The notes under the pieces are model-generated. The model worked only from the letters and a program-made list of their open reading frames with translations, was not told the DNA's origin and made no database searches. From Ignelater luminosus (taxonomy: Eukaryota; Arthropoda; Insecta; Coleoptera; Elateridae), in contig VTPC01091059.1 in NCBI GenBank assembly GCA_011009095.1, positions 54,468 to 118,467 on the forward strand: DNA of 64,000 bases, in the 5' to 3' direction. Positions 1 to 10,450 of the stretch are shown here, one piece after another; position 1 is the stretch's first letter, and every line of letters starts with the position of its first letter. Made by a program: the position numbers and the translations under genes.

Positions 1-470
1 AAAAAAAACAACCAATTATTTTTTTCGAAATGCTTCGTAAGCCCACCACTTTTGTTGATTTTAGTTCATTTTAAAACACCTATACACTCGATTGCTGTTT
101 AGTTTTAGGCTAATACGAAAATATCCATATTTTGTCACCTATTTCGATGTAATACACAAAATTTGAACGACCATGGTCGACGTTTTTGAACATTTCCTTG
201 CACCAATTGAGAGCTTCTGTTAAATTGTGAGGAATCCAACGACTGCAAAGCTTCCTTACATTCAAATGATTATGTAAAATCGTATGTATTTCTTTCGCCG
301 CAATGTCTAAGGATGTCCCTATTTCACTCGATCTGCCTAAATCATTTCACGCACAGCATTGACGTTTTTCGCAACAACAGAGGTGCATGGACGACCTCCG
401 CGAACACCGCCATCAAACGTTGGTCTTCCACACTTGAATTCTGCGAATCATTTGTAAACCATAGTTTTGG
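1..470 (-). pseudogene. Decayed mariner transposase fragment
   Basis: Read on the minus strand in shifting frames, this stretch shows mariner transposase marks: a GRP-type linker after the HTH, HNHLNVRKLCSRWIPHNLTE (the second HTH and the WVPHNLTE-like motif), and GDKIWIFSY where intact copies have GDESWIYSY around the first catalytic Asp. Several frameshifts and stops show it is dead, and the left part runs off the window. It resembles the mariner at the right edge of the window more than the one at 52 kb. Nothing of the D2/D3 catalytic region is visible. Confidence 0.7.
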
Positions 471-490
471 ATGGATGCTTTATCCGCAAA

Positions 491-1582
491 TAACGAACTA
501 AGTTTTTCCACACAAAAATTAGTTTTAAACCCTGAAATACTACACAATCTTCTACATGTGTTAAGATACATTCATATTGAAGTTAGCGTTACAAAGGTTA
601 GTGTATATCATGTACCAGTACTAGAACCAATTTCAGATGAAATTGGAAATAGAATGTAATTCTAAATTTGAATATAATGCGGTAAAATAGGCATTAGAGT
701 GGCACGATACCTTGTACGATAATATTTTTGGGCATCTCTTTTCCGGTCATGTTCATTCCTAAAGAGGGCACGCAGTAGATGAAATTTGTTCTTGTGTTAG
801 AGCGTGGCATCGAAAAGCAACAAACACAATAGCAAATCTGATATTTTTGGCAAACTTTATCGGTGACAGAAATTACCATATTAACCAACTGATCGGCCTG
901 ATTCTTTCAATCAAGTCTTAGACGCAATCGGACACTGAGATCTCTGACATAGCTCTCATAGTTTTGGCACTACAATATTTACAAGAAGAACCTTTTCCGT
1001 TTATCTTTAGACCAGCAAAAGAGAAGGGAAGAAGAGGGGTGGACAATCAAATAGGTCTCTATCGACATTTAGCTTCTCTGGCTATTGAAAACAAACCGCA
1101 TGTCTCTAGCTATAGTAAAAGTGATACAACTCACGTTACAAGAAAACTTAAACAGTAAAACCAGAAGTGTTAGTAAGAGTTTCAGAATTTTTACCGACGT
1201 CCGACGTTTCTGATTACCAGTTTTTGGTTTTTGTTAACATATTCCTATTTTTAACGTCAAGACCTGAAGCTTTGAACCCAACTTTATCAAAAAAGTCAAT
1301 TTTGTCTTAAAGAAAATGGCACAATTCTACTGAAAACGGCAGCGTTGAAACAACATGTACGTTTTAGGAGAATGGAGAAAAAGATGGAGTGACCAAACTA
1401 TTGCTAGAGCCTGCACTACATATACAAGTGTTCAACTTGTTTGACTTTAGTTAATATTTTCTAAAAATATTCGTATACAAAGATTATAACTATTTCACTC
1501 ATAATTCTAGCCTTTAGAACTCTTAGGTCAGTCGGTAGTTTGTTATACACTTAATAAGGTCACTCGATGTAACCTCGTCTAC
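491..1582. other. Intronic or flanking sequence, nothing recognised
   Basis: No coding similarity, repeat or RNA gene was recognised here. Open frames are short and look random. This lies beyond the last TRPC exon seen, so it is probably in the next intron. Confidence 0.5.
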
Positions 1583-2346
1583 CAGGGCTGTGCCGTGCTA
1601 TGATGCAGAGATGCGACAGCATCAGGCGGCACCGTAAGAGGGCGGCGTAAGCAGCAAAATCAAAATATAATAATTTGGACCATTCAATAATTAAAAATCT
1701 TTACGCAACACTTTTCTATATTGGTCTATGTTATTCCGATATTGATGTATACAATTTATGATTTATCGCACGCCTCTGCCTAAGCGCTTTCGGTGCCTTT
1801 TGATTTCGGTTTCTGATGTCTATAGACAATCTGGATCAGCTAAAAATTGCTGCTAATGAGATTGCAGAGAATCTTAAATACAGCGCAGCATTTCCTGCCA
1901 AAACTGAAGTTAGAGCCAGAAGGAAAAAGTATCAATTTGACTAGTATGAAGAAGCTGTCGATGAACCCTTAACAGGGAAGAATAAATTTAAAATAAACTT
2001 TTTCAATTATATTCTAGGCATTACCCTTAATTCTCTGAATGAACGGGTCACGCTTTAAGAAACCCATAGCAAAAATTTTTAGTCTTTATATGATATTTTA
2101 AAACTCAAGGATATACATAGATGACAAAACGATAGAAAATTATTGTAACAGTCTCCAGGCAATACAGATATAAATGCAAATGATTTTCAAGAAGAATTAC
2201 GTGATGCATCCCGAATGCTACCATATTCTATGAAACCTTTGGATGTTTTAAATTATTTATGCCAAAATAAACTAATTACTTTGTATCCGTAGCTAGTGAG
2301 AAAAGAAGTTTTTCCTGCTTAAGAAGTTCAGTAAGCCAAACAAAAT
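1583..2346 (+). pseudogene. hAT-superfamily transposase relic
   Basis: From about 1816 the plus strand reads, in broken frames, like the C-terminal half of a hAT transposase of the type with a zinc-finger MYM/TTF architecture. Recognisable pieces are AANEIAENLKYSAAFPAKTE, ARRKKYQFD, FFNYILGITLNSLNERVTL, and the dimerisation-domain motif FVSVASEKRSFSCLRSSVS near 2285-2340 (family consensus is close to PVASAERSFSKLKLIKS). Stops and frameshifts interrupt it. The stretch CAGGGCTGTGCCGTGC near 1583 and GGGGCGGCATTTCG near 2522 could be decayed ends, but I could not pair them convincingly. Confidence 0.75.
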
Positions 2347-3879
2347 TTAGTTAATAAAGTTAAAGTGAGAAGGGCAAAACTGTAGTAGATTGTTGTAGTT
2401 GATAGTTGATATCATTATTTTAAAGTAGTTTATACGTATTTTCACAATAAAAGAAATATTCCTATATTTTGTTCAATTTTTTTTAATCACAATCCAAGGT
2501 TATTTTAGAGAAAAAACATTTGAGGGGCGGCATTTCGAAGACTTGCATCATACTAAGAAAATCTACCGCACGGTCTTCGACATGAAAACATTTGGCTTAA
2601 GTAGTGGCTTAGTAGTATTTTGCTAAAACCATGTTTCTTCGGGTATTTGTCTCTTTCTCCAAATTTGACTATTAAAAGCTTTAAATATGCCAGGCCCGCT
2701 GTTTCTGTTTATGCTATGTTTTGGTGTATGCTTTGTATCAACCTTCAACGAGATCGTTTGTAAACGTGCATCGTTAATGTCCAAAGTTCAATGCTTTAAA
2801 TTCACCAAGCTAATGCATTCCAAAGCAGGCCGTGATGTTATAATAGGTTTTCAGGAAAAAATGACAATGCTGCTAAATATTTAATATCAACTGCAAATTC
2901 CAAATTTAAGCTATATTTAGTTGGTAAATTGGAATTACTAACTATAACTTCATTTAAAACTAAAAGGTCAATTTAATGATGAACCTAGTCTGTAATTTAG
3001 ACTTGATTGATTGGCTTTCTCTTATAAACTAAAAAGATCAACTTAGAAAGAGGCTTTTATTTTAGAAACCCAGACCAGGTCTACGTTAGACTCATTTCAA
3101 TTCTGCCTTAAAATTGACCCAATGTGTTTAGTTTAACTCAAATTCATGTAAGGCTCATATGGTAAATCCACATCTGGCAGACCATATGAGTCAGTTGATA
3201 GTTTTATGAACGAAGTTTAGAGCAAGGAAAAGAAAATAAGTGCATGAAAAGAATAGGTAAACCGATAGTCCGACAGCATTATAGAAAGGGTGGCTCATCA
3301 AGGATTTTAACTAGCGTTTCCTTAAAAAAGTAAATAAAAAAGCACTGAAAACCAAAAGTCGTTTAAGGATGTTTAGAGAAGATTTACATTGTATTTGTAA
3401 AATTGGAAAGGAACGCCTTTATTAAAGCAAAGAAAAATCATAGCGACATCATTATTAGCACATCAGGAAACCGGACAAGAACAGCTTGGGAAATCATCAG
3501 TTCAAAGCGATGTTGTATATTAGCAGTGTACTGTGTACAGTGTGGTTCAATTTTGATGGGATTAAATCAGCAACTTTCTTATTAGCGCAGATAAATGAAA
3601 ACAGCTTAGGTACTCGTTACCTCTTTCAACTATACTTTGTATTTAAAAAATTCAACTTTGAGTTACAGCGCAGTTATGGAAAGGGCTAGAGAAACGAACG
3701 ACGGACGGCATTGAGTTCTACGTTAAAGTGCCTGAACAATGCTAAAAGATTTTGTTTTAGTTTTGAAAATTGAAGGCAGCTTATTTTTGGCAACAGTAAT
3801 GGAATAAGCATGAAAAAAGAGTAGTACGTCCAAACGTATTTTTGAGCTTGTTGACTAAATTATAGGAGCGTATAAAAAG
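2347..3879. other. Nothing recognised
   Basis: AT-rich sequence without recognisable coding content. It probably includes the decayed 3' part of the hAT element up to about 2540. Confidence 0.4.
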
Positions 3880-4135
3880 CAACTATATGTACGCAGAAGT
3901 AACCTACTAAAGCATTCGACTGTGTGTCGCATAAAATTCTACTTAATAAATTAAAACATTATGAATTCAACAAACATAGCATAGACTTTATTAAATCCTA
4001 TTAGAGATGACAAACCATCAAATATAATAGACAACTATCTAATAAAAAAAGAAATTAAAATAGGAATACCGCAAGGATTAATATTTGGTCCGCTCTTGTT
4101 CCTAACTTTATTAATGTTCCGCTAATGACCAATGT
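3880..4135 (+). pseudogene. LINE reverse transcriptase fragment
   Basis: The plus strand encodes KAFDCVSHKILLNKLKHYEF, a core RT motif with the first catalytic Asp, then after stops IKIGIPQGLIFGPLLFL, the RT motif normally written GVPQGSILGPLLF. No YADD motif follows. The fragment is short and interrupted, so it is a dead scrap of a Jockey/CR1-like non-LTR retrotransposon. Confidence 0.8.
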
Positions 4136-5270
4136 GATTAGCTTTGGATAATTATCTCAGCACTTTAAGTGAGAAAAATCTTTTTATCATTAACATAAAT
4201 CTTAATTAAATTAAAAATTTGACTCCATCATAGTTAGTCTATAATGCACAGATGATTAAGGTATTGTTTACTTTTCTTTTTACAATTTTTCCTGTCTTCT
4301 TTATGTTCCTGACAGAAAGTCGAATACTCTTACCTTGATGTAATTTTAGAAAGAATTATTTGCGACTGCGAGGCGTCTTGTCTGTTTTCGTAGTCAGCTT
4401 CTTTATCCGGTTCATTGACTGCAACACTGGTAATTTTTCAGGTCTACCGGTGTGTATATGTTTTGGCTTGCTGATGAATTCACTTCCTCGCTCTATCACA
4501 CGGGTTTTATATGTTTTATTGTATTCATCACATTATGTTGTGTCACATATCTCGTCTTTCATAAAAAATACTCTTCCAAATAAATTTTTCCCTCCCAAAT
4601 GATTTCAAATGAAGGTCATTCTTGGGCATTCAAAATCAATTCAATTTTCTTTAAAATGCAATATACTAAAACTAAATCGTTGCTAATACAACCCACTGTG
4701 TTTATGTTTCCAAAGATTACATAAATGAAACAGTTTTTTACGTCTGAGTGAATTTTGTAATTTTTTAGCTATTGAGAATTTACAATATATCATAGAATTC
4801 TATGAGTCCTTAAAGTTTGGACAAAATTTTTAGAATCACTGGTATAGTTTCAGTTTTTTTTATAACCAATAATAAAATGGATAATTAATTTCGATTTAAT
4901 GACACAGAATTATGTTATGTAATTAGTAAAATTAAACAAACAAAGCAGAAAACAATGTTACAGCTAACGTATTTTTGCAATAAAATGCCTTTAGACTTTT
5001 CATTGAGAGTCGTGTAAATCCATAAAACTAAAGCACGTAAAACACGCACCAGTCGTGTAAATAGGCACGGCTTTTCTATACCTACATTATTTGCTTGAAT
5101 TCCGCGTTACCGACCATGTCAAAGAAAGCCTGTGATTGAATTTACAGCATTTTGAATTTTGTTGTTTTGAGTTCCTTTTGTTTTCTTGTTTAACATCGAT
5201 AGACTTCCCCAAAAAACTGTACTTCTAATTATTACATATTTTACTATTCGTATTTATATTTATTACTTAC
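4136..5270. other. Intronic sequence, nothing recognised
   Basis: No exon or repeat recognised. The open frame near 4360-4602 has no family similarity that I can see. The TRPC donor site lies at 5265-5270. Confidence 0.45.
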
Positions 5271-5466
5271 CGATATGAGTTGATAGGAGTGATTCATCAT
5301 CGCGATGAGTAGATTTAAAAGAACAACAATATTAATAACTGAATATGTGCCGAACATCAGCATCCCCCAGAATCTTGTGAATATCTTGATACCACTCAAC
5401 TCGAAGCTCTCCAAATCCACTAAACCGAAGACAGCCCAGAAGAGGGTTTGACTGGTTTCAAACAGA
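5271..5466 (-). CDS. TRPC channel exon: pore and S6
   Basis: This 196-bp exon lies between a CTTCAG acceptor and a GTAAGT donor, in phase with the turret exon (AA + T makes Asn). It encodes 65 residues: the pore helix and filter [17 protein letters not shown], then S6 with [20 protein letters not shown], ending QLIS in phase 0. In family members the next exon begins with the TRP-domain stretch that starts ERAD; I could not find it between 1 and 5270, so it probably lies beyond the left edge. The pore sequence is intact, with no stop or frameshift, so the gene looks functional. Confidence 0.95.
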
Positions 5467-6539
5467 CTGAAGCAAATTATAATGCAAACATTAAAATCTC
5501 GGCTTAATATGCAAATTAACTGAACGATTTACAATTTAGTAGCGGCCAAAGTTTCTGAATGCTTGATTAATTGATAAACTTTACTCCCGGTATTAAATGA
5601 TGTTTCATAAAACCACTTTCAGTTTTAAAAGGCACGAAATTTCCACTTTCCACATTTATTAATGACAAATTCCAGTCTAGATCTCCCTAGGCTTTCATTT
5701 ATTAATATATTAACATAATATAAACAATCTATAAGTCTAAATTATACAAATTAAAATAATAAACGAGTAATAAACCTTCAAGTTTTCAAAATGAAATTTT
5801 ACAGTTTTGGTTTGTTGTAAAGTTCTGAATTCAAAAACTTTTGCACCGTATTTAAACTAAATTTCTGCTAGAAGAGTATAAAAGGCTCAGAAAGTTACTT
5901 CATGACTGACTTGGCTTTGTAACGTTTGAATATTCATTACCTACAGCCTCATAGTTTTATGACTGTGTTGCATTTTATGCATAATAATAATAATAATCAT
6001 GAACTCCAGCAAAATGTTTTCGAGGGGGTGCAACAGCGCAAAACATTATAATCTCGTTATGTAAGTTCATACATATTAGTTATGTTACGTAATAATTTTG
6101 GCTTTCCTCTCATTTTTACATTTCAGTAGTTAAATACCGATACAGCTAGGCCAGAGAATTGCTTTACAGATCTCCTATGACTTTGGTTTGTCACTAATAC
6201 TACCGACTTAAAAGAGGTTTAGAAAATTCCGTAGAATATGTAGAATATGATCAGTCACTCTACTATATTTAGATCTATTGATTTACATCAATTTTTATGT
6301 TTCACAACCTTTGGAAGTTTTTAAGATTCATTTAGTAACTAAACTCTTCATCAATTTGTCATCAACTTTTATTAGGTATAATATCAACAGATCAAGAATA
6401 GACAAAATCAAAATGCTAGTGAGGAGAATTCTTAAAGTCAAAGTCGTATTGGCAATAAATTTATCTGTTAATTAACCATCTACGAAGCTTCTTTTTCAGC
6501 TCAGAAATTTTCTTTATCTTTTTATAAGGAAATTCACTT
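5467..6539. other. TRPC intron sequence, nothing recognised
   Basis: The start of the 8.35-kb intron between the turret and pore exons. It contains a short TAA/AAT run near 5984-5997 and no recognisable gene. Confidence 0.5.
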
Positions 6540-7106
6540 AGTAATTTTGGAATGTAATAATAAATTGAGTTTCTTCCGTAGAAATTATTGTACCTATTAG
6601 TGATGAAAGTTATGGATGACGGTCGAATGTTATATGTAGTTTCTTAGACCTGTTGAAATGTTTTATTAAAATAATATTTAAAAATGGTAAATATTCCCGT
6701 AACTGATCAATTTTCAAAATTTCAAGCTCTTTCCTTATGTCATCTGTTCTTGTATTGTTATTTTTTATAAGCTTTAAGAAATTATTTTGGGCCTTTAATA
6801 AAGGTTCCAGGTGTATTGTATATGTATGACCATAAATCATCAGACCATATCTTATTATTGATTTCCCAAAGTTTTATAAATTGATATTTTTGTTTGCACT
6901 GGCAAAATTGTTCGTAATTGGTAGAATGTATATAACAGGCTTTTTAATTTGTTAAATACATATTCTATGTGTCTAGCCCATTTCATATCTTTTTGCACTA
7001 TTATTCCAAGATATTTGACTTCATTTAGAAAGTCTATTTTGTGGCAAGAACTGCAATTAACTAAATATCCAGAAAATAAGCATTTCTAGTTATGACTTTG
7101 TAGAAT

Positions 7107-8000
7107 TTAATTTATGCTAGAATTTCCAAATTGAAGAGCTTGAGTTTTTTTATTGTTTATTAAAGTATAATGTTGTGTAAAGCATTTTGATATTAAATTG
7201 AAATCATTCTGCAGTTTCTGCAAACATGTAATTTCATTAATGTCTGTTGATAACATTGCAGTATTATCAGCGTATTGTAAAATATTACACAATAAACCAT
7301 TCGAGGTATATCTTTTACGTATAAGTTAAATAACATTGGTGATAAAATACATCCTTGCGGAACACCGAAATGTTTTTGCTGTAAATCACTGTAACAATTG
7401 TTAATTTTGACAGTCTGTGCTCGATCTGTTAAAAAACTTTCGAATAATTTGTGAACTGTGCCTCTTACTCCGGAAGCTTCTAATATTCGAAAAAGTATAG
7501 TCCTGTCTATTGTATCAAAGGCTTTTGATAGATCAAGAAATATCGCGGCTGCATGCTTTCTGTCATTTAAAGTTACATTAATTTTTTCAACAAAATCCAA
7601 TAATAATGTTTCTGTATTCTTTCTTTTTCGAAAACCAAATTGTGTATTAGGTATAATTGAGAATTTATCCAAGTAGCTATTTAATTTGTCATTTATATAT
7701 TTCTCTAAATTTTTTTCTAATGATGGAAGATTTGAGATTGGTCTGTAGTTATTAATATCATCTTTTCTACCATTTTTATAAACTGGAATAACTATTGATA
7801 TTTTTATTTTTTCTGGAATTTCACCATTTCTAATCATTAGATTTAAAAAATGTAGTTAAATATCACACAGTATATTTAGATTATTCTTTATGTCTTTCAT
7901 TCTGATGTTGTCATATCCAGGAGCTTTATTTACGTCAAATGTTTGTATTATATTGTGCAAATCAGTTGAGGTCATAGATGGTAAAAAAAAACAATTGTAG
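7107..8000 (-). pseudogene. LINE-A ORF2, reverse transcriptase part
   Basis: RT motifs in order are KAPGYDNIRM (near 7915), IPVYKNGRKDDINNYRPISN, NTQFGFRKRKNTETLLLDF, AAIFLDLSKAFDTIDRTILF with the first catalytic Asp, FGVPQGCILSPMLFNLYVKD, and after a frameshift near 7300 LQYADNTAMLST. The usual active-site pair YADD is YADN here, so the second Asp is lost. A C-terminal remnant with LLKAQNNFLKLI and REYLPFLNI continues to about 6610 in a further frame. The copy is dead. Confidence 0.88.
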
Positions 8001-8007
8001 TTGAATA

Positions 8008-9308
8008 TCAATTATGTTGATGTGTATTATTGGTCTTTCTTAGTTTGTCGATAATTGAAATAAAGAAGTTGTTAAAAGTACTTGTTAGTTGTTTTATTTC
8101 TTCCTCTGTAGCAATATCTTTAAAGTTTTTTAAACATGACTGTTTTCTATTGCTGTTGTCTCTCCCTACTCTGTTATTTAAGATTAACCAAATTCCTGAT
8201 ATGTTGGAACTATTTTTACGTATCTCTTGGTAGTAATAATTATCTTTAGCTTTCTTTATTTTTTTCTGAACTGTATTTCGTAATGCTTTGTATTTTCTAA
8301 ATAAAGTTGGATTTTTGTTTGATTTGTAAGTACTCCACATATCGTTTTTAAAAGAAATTTCGTTAAGTAGTTCATCTGTAATCCATGGTTTATGTACTTT
8401 ATATTTTCTATTTTTATTGTACTTAATAGTACGTGTCAAAAATTTGCATATTAAAGAAAATGCTGCCACAATTTTCTCGTATAGTTGCGTAACGTTATTA
8501 ATATTCATAAATGTTTCCCAATTTACTTGTTTAATCATATAATTGACTTTCTCATTATCTCTAACGTATCGAATTGTATCTTTGTTTGCTTCTAGTGTAT
8601 TACAATCAGCCAAGAAGTTTATTCCTATTATGCAACGATCTGCTATTTTATAGTTAATAACAAACGGTTCGTATGATTCATTTTCAAATCGAATTACTAC
8701 ATGGTCTAGACAAGTAGACACTAATTTATTCTGTATCGTTTCTTCTCGTGTGGGGGAATTAATTAAACTTATTAAACCATAAGCATTTAATAAATTAGTA
8801 TATTTTCGTATCCCTTCTTGGTATTTGCTTAATAAATCAAAATTTATGTCTCCTATTAGTAGAATATTCTTCACATTATGTATTTCATCTAACCATGATT
8901 CTAATTCTAGAATGAAATTATTTTTATTTAAATTTGGAGGTCTATCAATACAATTTATTAGGCAACTAAATAAAACTTTAGAGCTTATTCTTTTCTCTAC
9001 TTGTAATACCATATTTTCAGCAAATGTAAATTTTTGATGATTCATCTCTTGAACTATAATATTATTTTTAACGAATATGCATATCCCTCCCCCTCTTTTA
9101 AAATCTCTACATAAAATGTTTATTTTTGAAATGAATTTAAGAAAAAAACTGGACTTTCTTCTTGCTTAATTCCAATTTCTGTAAGAACTATTATATCTAT
9201 AAATTCTAAATTATCTTTTATAATTGCCTCAAATCCAGCCCAATGCTTTTTCAAGCTGCGTATATTTACATGAATTATATTAAATTTTAATTTTGTTGAG
9301 ATTTCCAC
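8008..9308 (-). pseudogene. LINE-A ORF2, endonuclease part and linker
   Basis: Starting at 9308 (MEISTKLKFNIIHVNIRSL), the frame shows the APE-like endonuclease opening with NIRSLKKHW and a VLTE motif. It breaks near 9120 and resumes in another frame around DFKRGGGICIFVKNN and MNHQKF (9045). Later motifs include LLIGDINFDLL (GD of the endonuclease) and LDHVVIR near the domain end, then a basic linker with HKPWITDELLNEI and RKYKALRNTVQKKIKKAK. The break and missing residues near 9110 make this copy non-functional. It continues into the RT part through another frameshift near 8000. Confidence 0.85.
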
Positions 9309-9471
9309 ATTATGTTTTCCATATATGTAAATTTTCCAAAACAGTTTCTTTCATACTTTCATTCATGATTTGGTTAATCTTCTTCATTGTTAGAAATAAA
9401 AGTCTATATAAAAGTGTTTAAATTAAATAATTAGAACTAATTGGTAATGTAACCTAATATATACAAGTCTT

Positions 9472-10270
9472 TTACAATTTTTTTAAGTTCTCTTCACTAT
9501 TGATTAAAATAGCTTGTTTATTTTCTTCTTTCTTTATCCAGAGTTTTCCATTTTTAAACCATACAAACTGGTATGATTTTTCCTTTTGTAACTTTTTTGC
9601 TTCTGTCCACAGTCCTTTATAATACTGTGTAAGGTGTCCATTTACATATATGGGTGTTGCATGTAATTCAGGAAATAATTTGTTTACTTTTGGTTTTCTG
9701 GAATTGTATTTTTCTATAAACTGATCTCTTTTCATTTTATTAGTAAATTGCACTACTATTGGTCTATTTTCCTTTTTATTAAACGTGTTGATTCTTTGTG
9801 CAGTATCTATATCTTTATCAGTGATGTCCAAATCCATAATTTTTCCTAAATGTTTTACAAGTGTATTAATGTTCTCTTGACAAGCTTCTGGAATACCGCT
9901 TATGATGGCATTCTTATTTCTGGAATATTGTCTATCTTGCTCTACAGATATTTTAATTTCTCTAATTTCTTTCTCCAGTTTCTTATTTCTTTCTTTTAGA
10001 ATTTGATTCTCTTCTCTTAATTTTTTTAATTCTTTTTGGATTTCTTTTAATGTAATGTTGCACTTATCCATTATTTCATTATTAAATTCTGCTAACTCTT
10101 TGCACTCATGTACTTCATTACTTAAAATTTTGATATTATCTGCCATAACTTTCATTTCCGTTTTGAATATTGTTCTGATTGTCTCTTTTAAATCTTCAGT
10201 ACTGTTGTTTTCTTGTTTGAAAATTAAAGTTTCTAAATTTTTTGTCGTTTTGATTTTGACATCATTGATA
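9472..10270 (-). pseudogene. LINE-A ORF1: coiled-coil RNA-binding protein
   Basis: The clean open frame starts with the ATG at 10155 (MKVMADNIKI) and runs 227 codons to 9472. The same frame is readable back to about 10270, but a possible original ATG near 10262 is in another frame, so an early frameshift is likely. Residues ~20-75 form a charged coiled coil rich in KEIQKELKKLREEN-type heptads. An RRM-like part follows (RNKNAIISGIPE, then PIVVQFTNKMKRDQFIEKY), and then a C-terminal domain with ELHATPIYVNGHLTQYYK. This is the architecture of L1-type ORF1 proteins, which coat element RNA as trimers. It also resembles the FP-type proteins of insect LINEs. Confidence 0.85.
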
Positions 10271-10430
10271 TTTTATATTATATTACTGCAAATATATAAA
10301 GATTTGGATTTTAGGCAATGGCGAAGTCCTGAAAAGGATCGTCTGGATGGTGTTGTAGAGAGAATTTATTAATCTTCTGTATTAGGAGAAAATGAATTTT
10401 TCTGGCACCAACACTGACATTGACACTCAT

Positions 10431-10450
10431 AATAATAATAATAATAATAA
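10431..10450. repeat. (AAT)n microsatellite
   Basis: About seven AAT units just outside the 5' end of LINE-A. It may be the tail of another element or part of the target site. Confidence 0.9.

Larger units (their letters stand above)
6540..10400 (-). mobile_element. LINE-A: CR1/L2-like non-LTR retrotransposon, nearly full length, broken
   Basis: A two-ORF LINE lies in the intron in the same orientation as the TRPC gene. The order on the minus strand is a short 5' region (10.27-10.40 kb), ORF1 with coiled coil and L1-type RNA-binding domains, then ORF2 with APE endonuclease, linker, RT and C-terminal segment, ending near 6540. ORF2 is split by several frameshifts, and the RT active site reads YADN. 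I infer a CR1/L2-related clade from the RT motifs and ORF1 type; a phylogeny would be needed to fix it. The 3' end was placed where coding similarity stops. Confidence 0.88.

Noticed and set aside
4360..4602. 80-codon plus-strand frame
   Set aside because: No family motif on either strand; hydrophobic composition alone is not evidence.
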